Assembly (NCBI RefSeq): GCF_028858725.1
Contig: NC_084759.1
Span: 137,436,171-137,500,170, forward strand
DNA length: 64,000 bases
Direction of reading: 5' to 3'
DNA from: Colius striatus
Lineage: Eukaryota; Chordata; Aves; Coliiformes; Coliidae
Shown: positions 10,701-25,900 of the stretch, piece by piece
How the letters are laid out: each line of letters begins with the position of its first letter
Position numbering within the stretch: position 1 is the stretch's first letter
Position numbers and translations under genes: made by a program
The notes under the pieces: generated by a model
The model's database searches: none
The model's input: the letters and a program-made list of their open reading frames with translations, nothing else
Told to the model about the DNA's origin: nothing

Positions 10701-13700
10701 AGTACTCTCTTTAAGCATTTTTGAGTAACCAGTATGTAGCATGATGATATCTCTGCATGCAAGGTGTGTGTATTATAACATATCAACAAATCTGGGGACT
10801 TGATGGATAGTGAAAATGAAATGCTATCAGGTTACATAAACCACTGGTTGATGAATCATAGTTAATGTCATTTTTTTTTAATAGGAAAAGACTCCAGAGA
10901 AACTTTGAAGCCTTTGAACTGCCAGTCAATCTACAGTATATTTGTTCCTTTAACTTTCCTCAAAGTATATTCATGAGACAATATGTCTTGTTAGTGTAAA
11001 GCTAGCAACCCAAGCACACAACAAATTCCTCTGTCCTTTAAGAAGAGGTACTGTCCAAAAGTATATCATTAGGTTTTCAGCCTTTTTTTTTCTTTTCACA
11101 TAGGTAATTTATTCTGAAAAGCTGTTTTGACAACTGGAACATTTATGTTTTCTAACTTGTACAAGTAGAAGTTTGTGTAACAGGGTGTCTTTCAGCCTTT
11201 TGGCAAATTTTATGAAGAATGAAGACTTTTATATCTTCAGAAAGTTTGCAATAAGGTTGAAAGATGTGGACTGTTTTGCTAAGTAAAAATTTCCAGATTC
11301 ATACAAGGGGAAATCAGTGTGCTAAACTGCTTTATTAAGAGAGAAATTGTTACAACAGTCTCATTAGTTTAAAGAAATAGTTATGGAAATAGAAAATTAA
11401 TGTTTTTCACATAGATAACATTGTCTCCAATGTATGGATCTGAATGCTTGCTATAGATGACAAATGTTCTTGTGTTGTGGGGGAAAACTGAGATGGTGAC
11501 AATGAGTTAAGAGAGATACAGAGTTGATGACAGAGTCAAGAATGAAAGACAGATCTCATTCTTTATCTAATCTGTAGCTGACATGCATTGTTGAAGTGAG
11601 AGGAAAGGAAATCTTACTGGATAGTCAAATTAAATCTGAATTCAGGTTCAAAATGATCAGGTCTTGTGCCTCTCTGTGTTTCTGTATATACAGGGATAAC
11701 CACCACCCCAGTTTCTTTGTTAATTGCAGATAGATTCTTCCTACCTGTCTTGAATAGGTCAAGCTATTAGTCTCTTTACTGATGAGTACACTGAGACCTT
11801 CTGACTCTCCACAATTACCTTGTGCAATATAACCACTGCCAGAATAAATACAATTTTTATGAAAGGAGGGTCAGTTAAATTATATCTTTCTTTATTTTGC
11901 ATCCATCGTGTCTCCTGAAAGAGTAGGTTCCCAAAATACCTTGAGAAGACTTTTTGATTTGTGCAGATGTTGTGATCTCTATATGCAGTTGAAAAGAGAA
12001 AAAATGCTGTGAAAGAGCCTGTATTGTGAACTTTCCAGCCTCAGTATTGCCAAGCTGTTCAAAAGTTTAACTTAGCAATGAATTTTTTGGAGTGTGTACT
12101 TTGATCAGGGTACAATCCTGAGAAGATAATTCTGTGTTATCTTTGTTATAAATTATCTTTTCTAGCCTCCATTTGAGTGGGAACTGCATGGCTATTCAAC
12201 TATCACAGCTTTACATTGCCAACTATCCTGATCAGTACTAGTGAGAGGTGAAATTTTAAGCTCCCCTGTGTCTCCTGATAAGCCTACAGTAGAGAAGCAG
12301 ACCTCGGGACATAAATCTGAGAAAAAAAAAGTTTTATAAATTACTTGGATTGTGATCCAGCTCTGAACTGATGGAGGAAACGACAATGAACCTAATCTGA
12401 GTGGTAACATCCTTATCTGGATTGCCATACTATGTCCTATGGGATGGATGTGCAACCCATGATTGCTGTAGAGCTCAATTCTATGGACACATAGCTCATA
12501 TTTCCAACTTTTCTTGAGTTAGCTGCATTCATGATTGTTTACAATTGCAGTGTTGAGAAAAAGCTACTTAATCCTCAGTGTTTCCAAAATCGTATATTGC
12601 ATTTAGAGTGAGGACAGAAGTGACTCCTGTATTTTTGTAACCCATCATTACATATAACATTTAGAGTAGGACCAATAATGTACATAAACTCTGCCTTTTT
12701 TTTTTTTTTTCCTGAGAATTTCTACTGATTTACATAAGAAAACACCATTTGTCAATTTGAATTTTCTGTGAGCTTTTGTAAGCAATTGTAAGGGTTCCTG
12801 ACCTTAGGCCAGGAGCCATTGACTGAGAGGCTTTTTTTTGTTCCTTGGTCAAGATGAGTAGACCTAGAACTACACAAGGAGACAGCCAGGACAGGTGACC
12901 TGATTTCTGTCTGTCTAAAAGTTAGTTATCTAGACTAAGCTAGCTTTCTAGACTTTCAAATCAAAGTAAAGAAAGAAGCACCTCCAGAGACCGTTTCCTC
13001 CCACTTATTTTAGACAGCTGTCTTAAGATGGGATAAATTACTCTCTGAAAATATCTGACTCTAATATATATTTTGAGAATCTAGGAGAGGATCTTCAACA
13101 AAACTACTTGCTAACAATAGGATATACCTGATTCTATACAAATACTTAACTCTCACAAGATATTTTCCTTATATTGAAGCATTAAAATGATTAGAGTACC
13201 ACCTCGAAGAAAATATATCCAAAGAGAAAAAAGTGCTTGTAGTCTCAGTTTCTCAGGCAGTGGGCTGAGAATGCAGGACATGTTGAACTTGGAGAAAATG
13301 TGGCCTTTAAGAGAAATTCCATGAAAATGTGAATTTAGTATTCTAAGACATCATAGATTCTCTACAGTGCTATATTATGCATGAATTAATCACAAGAGAA
13401 AAAATACTGAATTCCATGCACACTGTATTGCGTAAAAATAAAATTTACATAAATTTACTGAATATTAAACTGTGCATTTGCGAACATAGATTAATATAAT
13501 ATCTCTACTCCTATTCTTTTTTTTGAGAGATATTTAATTTGTACATGTTGCTGATCACTGGCAAATAGCTGGGAGTGACTCCTTCAGGACCACAGGGCAA
13601 CTGCTGAAGACTCTGTGCTGAAACAAATCAGGTTCTAAAGGTCAGTATCTGCACAGTAGGTGATTCCCAGTGACACCTAAGCACAACCAAACACTGAAAA

Positions 13701-15654
13701 TTCACAGAAGTCACTAAAGTGTCCAGGTATAGGCCTTATGGGTATATTCCTTCAGGCACCTTTTTATGCAGACAGACCATGCAAGTAGGTTACTGTCACC
13801 TGCTTTAAGATTGAGAAGACACACCATAAAAAAGTTTCCTCAACATCCTCCAGCTTCCAAAAAACCTGAAAAAAGACAAAAGTCTCCAGCACGCTGAGAC
13901 AGCTAAAAATTCAAATAAGCATATTTTCAGTGGGAAACCACTATTTTAATAGAAAGGATTTCTTTCATTAGTCTTATAAAAGGGCCATTTTCTTTCCTCC
14001 AGGATTGTGGAGCCAAATGTATGGATACTAGCCTTTGCTTGTTTATAAGCTGAAATCTCTGAGATACTTTCTCTATGAAGCAGATTGGTATAATTCCATT
14101 AGTACTTCCTTTCTCACGGTGCTGCAGAATAAAACTGTGTGCATGTTTGTATCTGAAGGAACGTGACCTTGAAGCAGCTATTTCTTCATTTTTTCTTTTC
14201 AAGATGAACTCAGTTCATACTAAAGCACATCAGTAAATGGAATTCTTTTGACTTGTTCCACATGTAGCTTTCTATTTTAAGGCACTTTGCAAACATTGCA
14301 AATATGAATTGACCAAAAGAGAGTGTTATGTATGATGGGCAATGTGAAGTTTTGAAAAAAATGTCTTTAAACCTTAAAAGTCAGTTTACATAAGCTGATG
14401 CATGCCATAATCAAAGCTCTCACCCTGAAAGAGGTTCTTCAGCTTTTGGAAAGATATATTTTTTCCTTCTTCCCCTTTACTATTTCTTCTTTTCAAGAGG
14501 AAAGAGGGCACTTACGTGTCTTTGCTTTCTAAAATGCACATTAGTGATGATGAATTCAAGGGAAATTTTAAAAGCAAACTTCTCAAAAGCAGAGCCAGAA
14601 AATCATATGGTAGTAGGCACAAACTATAAATAACTTAAACTGCCACCTGAGTAATTTTTTTCTAACACGGAGACAAGTATTTAAAGCAAATTGTTAAGTG
14701 CCTGCTATATGGAGGTATTTCTTTGACTGGAATTTTTGCTTTCTATTTTTTGTAATTCCTTTGCAGGGTGTTTATCTTCAACCTCACTCACTCTGAGCAG
14801 AAGTTATTGTTGGACAAACTAGTCCTGCTGAGATTGTATAATTACACAGTCCTATATGTAATGCTGCTATGACTTCCTATCTCATCAAAGTTTATTTAAT
14901 AGTTGATTATTTAGTAATTAATTTAAAACCTAGACAATGGCTTTTATTTCACTGTTTTAATTCTTGTAGATACTGAAAATCTTCACATGTATCTCAGAAG
15001 TTCACTTTTAAATAATTGTGATGGATAAGAAAATTTGAAAATAGTGAACTCTGTAGACAAAACCATGGCATCTCTCTCCTCCAAATAAGAGTGAATTAAA
15101 ACCTAAAATGTGTGTAGAATATATTCTAGAAATAGTTATGAGATGAAATATTAAAAAAAATGGATGGGGTGAAAGAGAATGAAGAAAGGATTGTAATAGC
15201 TAAAAACAGGGTAAAAGTCAACTTAACTGAGATATACAGTTCTATTTTCTAACTAATTATGATAAATACCATCTCTCAAATTCACTGTGCATTCTTCTAG
15301 TCAAATCTCCTCATTAGGTGCTTGCAGTCAGAATTCCATAGCTAACTATCCAATTAGAATACTGAAGTGAAGATATTTTTCTCACAAAAGCAAGGATAAC
15401 GCTGTAATACTACCAATATTTCTTTCCTACAGAGATCTAGGCTTAGTCATACACAGAGTGCTGTTGCACACGGTATAAGTACAAGAAAGAAGTCACTTAA
15501 CACCTCAATGAATGCTACTTTGCTGTGGACATACACTGTTGCACAACTGCCGTTTCAGTGGGCAGTATCCTCTTCCTTCATCATCTTTAACTGTGGGGTT
15601 TTTTTTAAAGGTAGCAAGGATGCCACATGGAGTTAAGGCAAGTTTACACTCAGA
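7738..15654. other. Intergenic, no gene seen
   Basis: About 7.9 kb of AT-rich DNA between CR1 insertions. Open frames are at most about 90 codons, without signal peptides, known motifs or flanking splice patterns. I see no RNA gene and no terminal repeats of an LTR element. Confidence 0.6.
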
Positions 15655-15846
15655 GAATTGGTATGGTTTGAAAGGAACCTCTAGAGATCATGTAGTCTAA
15701 GTTCCCTGCTAAAGCAAGTTCACCTCGACCAGGTTGCACAGGAACATATCTAGATAGGTTTTGAAAATTCCAGAGAAGGAGACTCCACAGTCTCTCTGCC
15801 AGTGCTCCCTCACCCTCACAATAAAGAAGTTTTTCACACTCAGCCA
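15655..15846 (-). mobile_element. CR1 LINE 3' fragment
   Basis: Reverse complement of the CR1 3' untranslated/terminal region: TTTGAAAGGAACCTCTAGAG, then AGATCATGTAGTC, the 'caggttgcacaggaa' block, the 'gactccacag' block, and TCACCCTCACAATAAAGAAG. Strongly diverged, about 190 bp. Confidence 0.85.
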
Positions 15847-18800
15847 TTTTCTTCCTCTCTTCACTATTGCTTTTTCATTGTATAGCTTTCTGTGAACACA
15901 AAGCAGTATGCGACAGAACTCAGGACATTGTTTATATATTTTCCTCTTATTTTATCAGGGGATTTTTTAATATTTCCAAATGTGATGATAGGTAAGCGGA
16001 GAAAATATCAAATGCAAGTTCTTAAAAATATCTTAGTGGGAAGATTACCTCAGATTTACCTCAAATTTACCTCAGATTTTAGTTAAAGGAAATCAAAGAT
16101 GGAAACAGAATTTCTATTGCTAATGAAACTATATAAGCAAAATTTCAGTTCAGATAGATATCAGGTGTGATTTAGACCATTATGAAGCACAAACAGAAAG
16201 CAGTGCTATAGCTCTTATGAAATGCATGTTTTCTGAGAGAGAATGAAGCTTTTCACGTATAGAAAGGATGTTAATAGATTTTTACTTGAGATATTTCTCT
16301 AATGTGTGAGAACTGAGAAGAAATACTCTCAGAAACTTACAGTTGTGAACTTTTATGATAAAATATAATGGAGGAAAAGGCCTTAACTCACTTTAGTCCA
16401 GGATCCTCATCCACAAGTGGTCTATAAGGCAGGAGCAGAGGGTATACAAGCTCTTTTTCAGTACAGCAGTAGAGATAGAAGTTTGTGAGAGAAAAACATA
16501 CTGTGTAGCGGAAATACCAAGTATCTTGCCAGTGTTTTGTTTCCTCTCCCAGCAGCATAAACACACAGGGTATGTGGTAGAGAGAGTATGTGGCTGAGAA
16601 ACTCTGTCTTGGAGACTGTGTGAAAAGCCAGGCTTTCATTAATCTCAATCCCCTCCTCAACACACTTTTCAGACCTTGCATTTAGGCTTTTCATGTGCAT
16701 TAGTAGTCATTTTTCTGAGGGAGACAAACACAAGTGTCAACAAGACACTTTAGATCACAGATGAAACCTGCTTCAGGACTAGTACTTGAAGGTGTATCTA
16801 CTGATTCTTAGATGTGATCTCTACCTGTTCTTATCCAAGTCACGTAATCTCTTGACACATTAGCTAGAACTATTTACACTTGGTCAAACTGCTCCCTAAT
16901 TTTTTAAGGTACAGTAATCAGTAACTGTAATTAGTCTGTAGAACAACCAAGTGTCTCTGTGACTGAGTGGCTTTTTTATCTTTCACTTTTGCATGGTGAA
17001 CTGCCATCATTCAACCAAAGTCACAAAGGAAAGGGTGCTCCTAGTCAATGCTGCACTGCCTAATTATTGCGATCTGTGCTCCCTTCTAGAATTAACAACG
17101 TTCCGGTTATATAGTAGGTAGTTAAACTTCGATGATCTGAAAATAGATCCAGAAAGGCTGTTACACTAAGAAGAAATATTGAACACCAGCAGCTGGGGAT
17201 GCTGAAAAGAGCGATATGCCCCTGTGCTTCAGGAGATGGGGTAATTTTCTCATTTTTTGGCTCAGAACCAGTTCTGTGCTACAGCTGAGCCTGCGAGTGC
17301 TTTATACCAACTGAAAAAGGCTACTCTTTGTTTCAGAACATTCCAATACACTCAAAAGAGACTGATGATTGTACCTGCTCTGCTTTCCATCCACTAACTT
17401 AGGACTTAAACACACCCTCAAGATATGAGAAAGACAAACTCATTCCTCTCTTCCTGTCTGACCTTGTGTCACACTTTGATAGGACATTGCCTAGACTGTG
17501 AATGTGCTTTCTTATCTTGCTTGTGAGCATTCTTTGAAGTCTCCAAGGGGCAGGAGTGTCAGGGCTTCACACTTAGAGATCTGACATACATGTAGCTCTT
17601 AGCCTTTTTTGTTGGGGAAGAGAAGGAGATGGGCTTAGTATTATTTTTTTAAGGAAGAACTTTCACATCTAAGTGCTCTAAAACCCATGGCTGAAAACAA
17701 TTGGCAAAACCACAAATTCTGCAGTAAGTACTTTGGTTAATTTTTAACATCTTAGAATAAAGTCAAAGTTTAAGCATATGATATCAGCCATTACTTCTGA
17801 GAACTTTTTCTAAGCTGTAAGTACTGAATTGTTTTGCTGTAATAATATTTTCCTTTGTCTCAGTCTAACATTAGTGTAATTGCATTTGAGTTAAAGTTTG
17901 AACTGTGCCTAGTAACACAAGATCTCAAAATGCTTTTTGCAACTGGAAAAATAAATCAGTTAAAAAATTCTAATTCTGTAATTGCCTTCTGCTTGGTTAC
18001 CTCATGGGATTTTTAATCCTATTTGTAAACAAAACAAGGACTTAGCATTTTACCCATATGACTAAGCTGAGCCAAATGGAAGATGCATTTTCTATTGAAA
18101 AAAAATCTCCTTGGGACTCAGGCAAGGCAACTTGCAGGTTATTGTTTTGTAGATATTTATGTGCTTTTGTTCTCCTTTTTATTGGTTAGCTAAGGTGAAA
18201 TGTGGTTAAAAACTATCAAATGTATTTACAGGCTTGTGTAGGACAAATAGGTCCAAACTTAGGTCTCTTAATACTAGTGCCCACTGTTGTCAGCTACACT
18301 GAATAAGCCTGCTTTGATCCACACAAGATGTATCTGATTTGTTTTTAAACCAATCTTGTTCAGCTCAAGTTACAGCTGACACTGTACTTCATGCACCTGC
18401 TACTTTGTAGCTGAAGCCTGTAATAAAACTGTCCAAACTATGCTTTGGTTCTTTTTACACTATGTAAAATACATGTTTTCTAGAGACAAGACTTCTGATT
18501 ACTTATCTATCTTTCTGGTTGCCTGTGTTCTCTTACTGCTAATAAACTTTTTAGCCTGCCATACATATGTTCCCAACTCACTGAAGAGGGGGAAGGAGAA
18601 AGCTCTTGTAAAGAGGGATTTTATTGACCTCTTCACTGAAATTTCAGTGGACATTGCAGGCTTATGTGTAGGATTTGAGTGTAAGTGTTTACATGATAGC
18701 TGGAAGGTCAATCAGAAGCTGAGAGCAAACTTTTGCAAGGTTATACAGTCTCACCTGGTCTGTGCAAATTCCTCAAGTGATTTCGTACAAAACTGAGTCA

Positions 18801-20934
18801 TGATATCACTATCCTACATCTCTCTGATAATCCAGGCTATTAGTCTTGTGTTGGCTTCCATTCCATTTGATGAAGTGCAAACACAAGAAATCTGGAGAAG
18901 GCACAGATACACAGAACACAGATAGTAAGAATAACTCTGGTTTGTTATTCAACTAATAATCTTCAAAATTTTGCCAGTAATAAACAGATTGAATAGCATT
19001 TTTTTTTTTCTGTCGTAATTTATGCTTTGAGGGAAGGTAATAGTAAGGCACACATTGCCATTTTGTCATGTGTAATTGTACGAGGGGCAATGTGAGATGC
19101 TTCTGATGGGAAACTTGGGCAGAGGTTGCTGGTTGGTTTCTTTTAGCACCAGAAAAGATAGCTTGTATTTAATAAGTCAGATGATGTTCCCTGTGTCTGT
19201 TGGCAAAATGCTGGAAATGGTATAGTAAAGGACAGAATCTTATTGCCTGTTCCTAGGAGCAGAAGAGGGCATGCATAGACAATTGCAATCTTTGCTCTGT
19301 TGCTTACATTTTGGCATCACTGGTGAGCTACAGTCTGAACAAAGCAGTATTAAGATAAGGCATAAATGATTCCCTGAGATACAAACTTTCATAACAAATT
19401 GCAAAGAAAATGCACAGTTGTCAAAGTGCAGTTAAGTACTGTGATTGAGTAGAGGTTGTGTAAGTATCTTTAATCAAAGCAGAAACACAAACTATTTATA
19501 CATAGTAGTTTATTGTATGAGTTGCTGGCCACCTATACTTATTTCCAGGAATGCTGTAATGCATTGCACTTTTAGAGACTGAAAATGAGGAGTTAGGCGT
19601 AGAAGGAGTTAATGAATTTACTAGGATTCAAGTTAGTTAAGAAACACATTTGAGAGGATTAACATTGTTGTAGAAATTACTGTTTGAAGAAATTGACTGA
19701 GAGTGTGTTGGGTTGAAGAATGTGAAAAGCTATTCAGTCCTATTGGTGGGCTTGTCAAGGAAAGCTTGCTACCTATCTGTGGCTCCATGAAGTGTGGGAG
19801 AAGAACAGTACTGCAGGATCACATTTGGAAAGTGTATCCAAGACAAAAAAGAGGAAATTAACCTGTATCTATCCTGATTATAAGGTAGGGTCTTGTCTTG
19901 CCCTGTTTTTCTTCAGCTTACCCCATAAGGCAGAGGGAACTGTATTGAATAACTTGATTTAATGAAGCTTTTGTGGCAGTGCTTTGAGATAAATCTTCTT
20001 TAAACTGGTTTTCTCCCTTTTTAAACTCATGGTGCTAACCCTCAGATATGTACGGGCTTTTACAGGTAATGATATTCAAGTCCTTACAATACATTTCTCC
20101 TTCTTTGAACACATTTTCAGGAAATATTTAAGATGTGTAAGAAAGCAGGTTGCTTAGCACTACCAGAAATTCTAACCATCAAGTCAAGATGACAATGACT
20201 AAAACAAGGCAGATAAATAAAAATGAATGATTTTGCAAATCTCGAGAAGGAAAGCAGGACAGAGTCTGCTTTGTTTCTATTTAGAACTTCAGTTGATCTA
20301 GTGGTTTTTGTTTTATTTTTCCTCCTAATTTTAATGCCAAGAGATCAGTCTGCAATACAATTTGTATAAAAATTAATGAATTTACATTGATGCCAGTGGA
20401 AGAGAGAAGGCTTCAACAGAACATTTTTTGTCTAGCAAAGTAAGGTAAACAACAAAAAAACACCATGGAGACAGGTATACGCCAGTAAAATATGTAGGCC
20501 TTCATAATCCCGTCTCTCACAGTAGTAAATGGTTAGTACAAAATGCTTGTGAAGAGGACTGAAAAGTTGTATTACAGACAACCTAGCCTGCTCTCAGAAC
20601 AACTCTTTAATCTGTTCTTTGCTTACTGATGGTATGCTGCTGACTGCATTCAGTATTGTATGAAATATTGCCAGCTATCACATTGTTGACATTTACATGT
20701 CAAATTCTCTTGATTGGAATAAAGTATATAGTCTTGTAACTTGATTGGAATCCATTTTGTTGGAATCCAGTTTGCAATTATTTAAGGAATATGCTTAAAT
20801 ATCATATATCTTAGAAGAAATCTGATTTTTTGCAAACATAGGACAAAAATGTTTTTTCCTTTCTTTTTCAACACCGTAATGGGATCATTGGACAGACTCA
20901 AAAACAGACATTCAGATCAAATAAAAAAGGCAAC
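15847..20934. other. Upstream region of SLCO1A2, no gene seen
   Basis: About 5 kb before the SLCO1A2 start codon. Non-coding 5' exons of SLCO1A2 may lie here, as in mammals, but I could not place one. It contains a triple 11-bp repeat at 16045-16077. A 118-codon open frame at 18440-18796 shows no recognisable domain. Confidence 0.5.
16045..16077 (+). repeat. Three tandem 11-bp repeats
   Basis: TTACCTCAGAT, TTACCTCAAAT and TTACCTCAGAT follow each other without a gap. Confidence 0.9.
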
Positions 20935-20994
20935 ATGAAAAAATCTGAGAAGCCACATGCAGAGGACAAAATCTGCTGCATTTCCAAACTGAAG
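20935..20994 (+). CDS. SLCO1A2: SLCO1A2 coding exon 1
   Basis: Residues 1-20, the cytoplasmic N terminus (MKKSEKPH...ISKLK), ending in phase 0 at donor GTACGG. Human OATP1A2 has the same C-L-S-K-L-K type of ending. The exon's 5' border is uncertain: AG acceptors occur shortly upstream (for example ...TTGGACAG and ...CATTCAG). Confidence 0.9.
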
Positions 20995-22905
20995 GTACGG
21001 AAATATTTTAGCAATTTTGTATGAACACGCAGCTGTAGTTGCTTGTACCTAGAGTGGTTTTGTAGAAGTTATAATCCACAACAATATAGTTAAATGAATT
21101 AATAAGCTCTATTTCTTTCCTTAACTTTAATGCTTTAACAGAGGTGAGACAAGTTTGCAAATAATTGTGTTGCTTTTTATGTCCCAAACTTTACATTCTG
21201 TAGTGTGTTAGAAGTGTGGTTGGTTGCTCCTTTGAAGCTCTGCCTCCAAATTTGTGTAATCACTCCAGTCTGACACGTTTACTATTTCATTTTAAACCTG
21301 TGAAATGAGTTTTATTGATTGTGACATGACAGTAAAAAAATAATGTTGGTGTACCCTAGAGTTTTTAATTTGTTAAGGAGTGCTAGAAAAGTTTGTAAAA
21401 TAGCTTGTTTTTAATACTAACACAGATCCCAAATACATTACTTATGCTTTTTAGCATTTGAAGTGAATCTATTTAAAAATACTATTGATTTAATTTCATA
21501 AATACTGTTTATTAAGAATCCTACAGTTAAGCAGTACATATTCATATCTATTTTACTGTCAATTGCCACCAGATTCTTGTAAAAAAAAAGGGCACACTAT
21601 TTACTCCTCCTGTGTTAAATGATTCTTTCTGAGCTCATGACCTCTATTGATATGGGGGAACAGATATTCAATCAAATAATTCGATCAAAGGAAACGATCG
21701 TAGTTATGCAAGTACTTTGTCACTCAGATGAGCAAAGGGTGGGAAAGTCTTTGCATCCAGGTCTGGCTGCAGACGTTACTCAGTCCTGCAGATGGCAATC
21801 TTGCAGCAGGAACACGAGGGAAGAGACTGCTGCGCCTGTCTTGCTTGGGGAAATAGGGTTTAGATTTCTGGAGACAGTCTTGGTCAATGGCAGCAGGTGA
21901 AGAACAAAATCTTCTTCTCTGATGGCTTGTTTGTTTGTTTTGTTTATTTACTGAAGCCATAACTCTATGGACAAGGATAGATTATGGTATTTACACATAT
22001 AGCAATGCAACAGAACTGTTCATTCTTTCGTGAGAAAAATAACCACACAATATTCTTAAATATGTAATTTTGAATTCTTTGTCCATTCTTCTCTTTCCTT
22101 CTTAGGTATTTCTGCTGACACTGTCACTTGCATTTGTTGGTAAAACGATGTCTGGTGCTTATATGAACAGTATGTACACGCAGATAGAGAAACAGTTTAA
22201 TATTCCAGCTGCTTTAGTGGGGATCATTAATGGAAGCTTTGAAATTGGTAATAATTCAATTTAATATTTCTTATCTTTTGAAAATATAATATTTTGTCTG
22301 AAGTTGTATTAGTGACTTGCATGACTATAGCAACCTGTCAATTACTGTATGTGACAAAAGTGACCAACTGGTACTTACGCATTTAGTGTCCTGGAAGTGA
22401 ACAGGATAACTTAAATGAGGAAGTTTAGGGTTAAATGCTAGTTCAACTAATTTCTGCACTACTGTGACATATGATAGAGTGACTGACAAAACAGAATTAA
22501 TTTATGAGCTTTGTAGTTAATCTTTCTTAAAAAAAACACCCCTGAAATATTTTATAGACTTTGAATTTAAGATAATATTTACTGGTTTACAGTTTTATAA
22601 ATCACTGACCTCAAATTTGTTGGAGTAGGTTGTCTCCTTACTGAAACTAAAGAATATTTCAATATTTTATACATGTATAATCATAAAGAAAGTTTTCAGT
22701 TTTACTTTTAGTGACCCTTAGCTTGCCTATCAGTGAGTTTCATTGCCTTGTGAGAAGCTTATGTCTCATCATTAGCAAAAAAGCCAGACAACAGCTTGAT
22801 AGCTTCAAACCCATCTAGATAGAGATCCTAAAAGTCACAGTTTGGATCTTTATTATCCTTGACTCAGCTGAGGAAATTATCTGCTCAGTCATTATATATA
22901 TACAC

Positions 22906-22936
<31 letters not shown>

Positions 22937-25900
22937 TATAGTGATGAGGAGGAGAGGCAAGGCTCCTTCTCCTCTTTTTCTTGATCTCCTATATCTTCAT
23001 GTGCAAAAAGAAACTGTTGGCAACACTGTGCTGCTGCCTGAAAAGCAGTGTGATGTGGTAGCTCAAAGTTATGACAGAGGAAGAATGCTGAGAATATATT
23101 CTTGTGTTTGGTAAGGAGAAGACTTCGAGAAATATGAAATGTCCAAGATTAAGGAAGGCTTATTTTTAAAAATACATTATCCTCTATGCGCTTTTCTGTA
23201 ATAAACTGTTTCTGTAATAAACTGTGGGATTCTTATCTCCAAGTATGTAAAGTAACTGTGAATCATTACAATAATATTTGAATTGATTAAAAGTAAGTGT
23301 ATGTGGCACACATTAGGACTGTGTAAATGTACATCTTCCTATGTTGTTCAAGCACTGGTTAAATAGAATTTGTCTAGCAATCACGCATAAAAAAAAAGAT
23401 GTTACCTTCTTTCAAAGCATCATGCTTATCACTTGGAGATGTACTTTTGTTCTTTTGACAAAAAGATAACAAAATGAGTAGGTGTAAGGTTACCAAATTG
23501 CTATTTTTATGGAACCTGATTCATAACATGAATCTTGATTCTTTTCTTAGTTGCATAGCAATAAATAAAGAGTAGAAAAAATCAACTGATTCTGAAGTGA
23601 AACTGGAGAATGAAGATTTTTAGTGCATTTGTATTCTGAAATGTTACTAGGAGCAAAAAGTTATATATTATTAAAAATTCCTCTTAAACCATTAATGAAA
23701 TTCATATTAATTTAGTATTCCTTTTTTCTCCATGTGTCATCTTCTGTTTACTATTTTGAGCACAAACACACTTGGATATATACTTCTGTACTTTCCCACA
23801 CATTGCAAAATAGAGTATTCTAGGAGAATAACTTCCTAAACCATCTACAGTTCTGCAGCTCCTGGTTCTGGTCTCTATGTAAAGTAGTGGAAAATGTGTT
23901 TTCTACATAGATGCAGTAAAAAAATCTCTCTCACTATAATCCCTTCTCCATTCTATCTAACTTCTTTTCTCATGTTCTTTTCATGCAGTTCAGCTCTTCT
24001 AAAAGATCATAGACAGGAGGTAATTATTGCATCATTTATACAGTTCTCTAGTAACAATTTTTACAAAACAATAGTAACAGATGTTGAGCTAACAAAGTAT
24101 ATTCCAACTCGTGTGGCACTTTAAAAGATATAAGGATGCCTTGGCTTGTAAATATGAACTGTGTTCTTTTTGCAGGCAACTTGCTGCTGATAGCATTTGT
24201 AAGTTACTTTGGAGCAAAGCTTCACAGACCCAGAATAATTGCTTTGGGCTGCACAGTTTTTTCATTTGGATGTCTTTTGATATCACTTCCCCATTTCCTA
24301 TTTGGAAAGTAAGTATTTTGTTTTAGCTCACAGCAGCTTCTGTGGTCATTATTTGCTTTAATCCATAACTTCTCCCACTGAAATAGTATTGCTTATTGAG
24401 CATAGCTAAAATATGATAATTGCAGAGCAACTTGTCTTGTGTTGCTTCTGAGATGTCTTCAAAAGTCAGTCATGATTTCCTGAAGAGAGTCACCCCTCTG
24501 CTGGGTACCTTCCCTTGCCTTCATTCTTGTGCTACCTCTTGTGTGGACTCTTTGAAGAAGCAGTTGTCTGTGATACTGTCACATTCCACTGCTATCTCAT
24601 ATCTACTTGGGTGGGAAATACAAGATGATTTTTAAAGACCTCTTTGGTCTGGAGCCTGGATGATGTATCAGACCTGTTAGTTGTGTTATCGAGGCTTTTA
24701 CAGACCATAATGATTCATGAAACACTTTTTATACTATTTTTGCTTGGTTTAACAAAATAATCTTTTAAGCTTGTCTTACATTTTATTGTGTGAAATATCT
24801 TTTGAGAAGATCCCATAATCTTATTATGTCCTGTGTCTTATGGCTCTGGCACTCTTGGTGGCACTCTTAGGTTATAAATTGAGTTAGAATGTAGGAAGAG
24901 TAGGAGAGGAGATGATATGAGGGATTTCATTAGGGTGTTCCATCAACTCCTCCTGAAGTATCTGATACAACATTATGTTAGAGGCTAGATAACGGTCTGG
25001 ATAAAATATAGGATTGATTCTTTGCTACAGTTCCTTTATTCATAGTCTGATTTCTTACTGAGGCTCGGATAACTTTTGACATCAGTTTCCTTCTCCCTAT
25101 AGCTACACATTCTTCTTATAGGTAGCTTCATTACTGAAGCATAGATTTATGAGGTGGTTCTGGTGTATTTCTTCTTAACCTGTACATAGTTTCTTTTGAT
25201 TCAAACAGGTATCATATTGAAAGCAGCATCTCACAAGGGGAGAATTTTTCAGTCATGCCTCTGTGCCTGGTTAATCAAAGCTCATTCTCTTTACCTACAG
25301 AGGATCCATCAATAGGTATGACTCTTCCTATGTCTACTAATACTTTTCCTCAGTTTTTGCGGTATTCAAGTAAGTGGGATTTTAGTTTTATTAGTAATTA
25401 TTTCAGAACTCTACTTTCATCAGTACTTTTTGCAGGCCTAAAGACTAGAGGTTGGGAAATTTCCTAGCCTTCTTGTCTCTTTAGTCAGTGACTCCAGAGC
25501 TATAACTTTTTTTCATGCAGTTTTTACAATATTCAATAGACTTGGTTAACATTCCTGTCAGTCCATCTTCAGAAACTCTAACAACAGGTTGTTCTCACAA
25601 ATGTTCCTCTTTTTTACTTGAAGTGCTATGGTATTGTAAGGATATGTAAAACTAATCTGGACAATGAGATACTTTTTTGTAGTACTAGACAAGAAATAAA
25701 GGAACGAGAAATAGATCAAAAATATAGATCTAAAAAATATAGATATTTTAGAGAAAAAATAGTTTAAACTGAGCTACAACCAATCTACGAGACTGAAGAA
25801 TGTACGTTCACAGACAATATGCATATAAAGTAACTACTATGGAGTAAAAAAGCTCAGAGGCAACTGTTAAATGATCATACACAAAATCCTCAGACTGAGG

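Noticed and set aside
18440-18796. 118-codon open frame with a hydrophobic N-terminal part
   Set aside because: No recognisable domain, no splice or promoter context, composition like the surrounding AT-rich DNA; probably chance.
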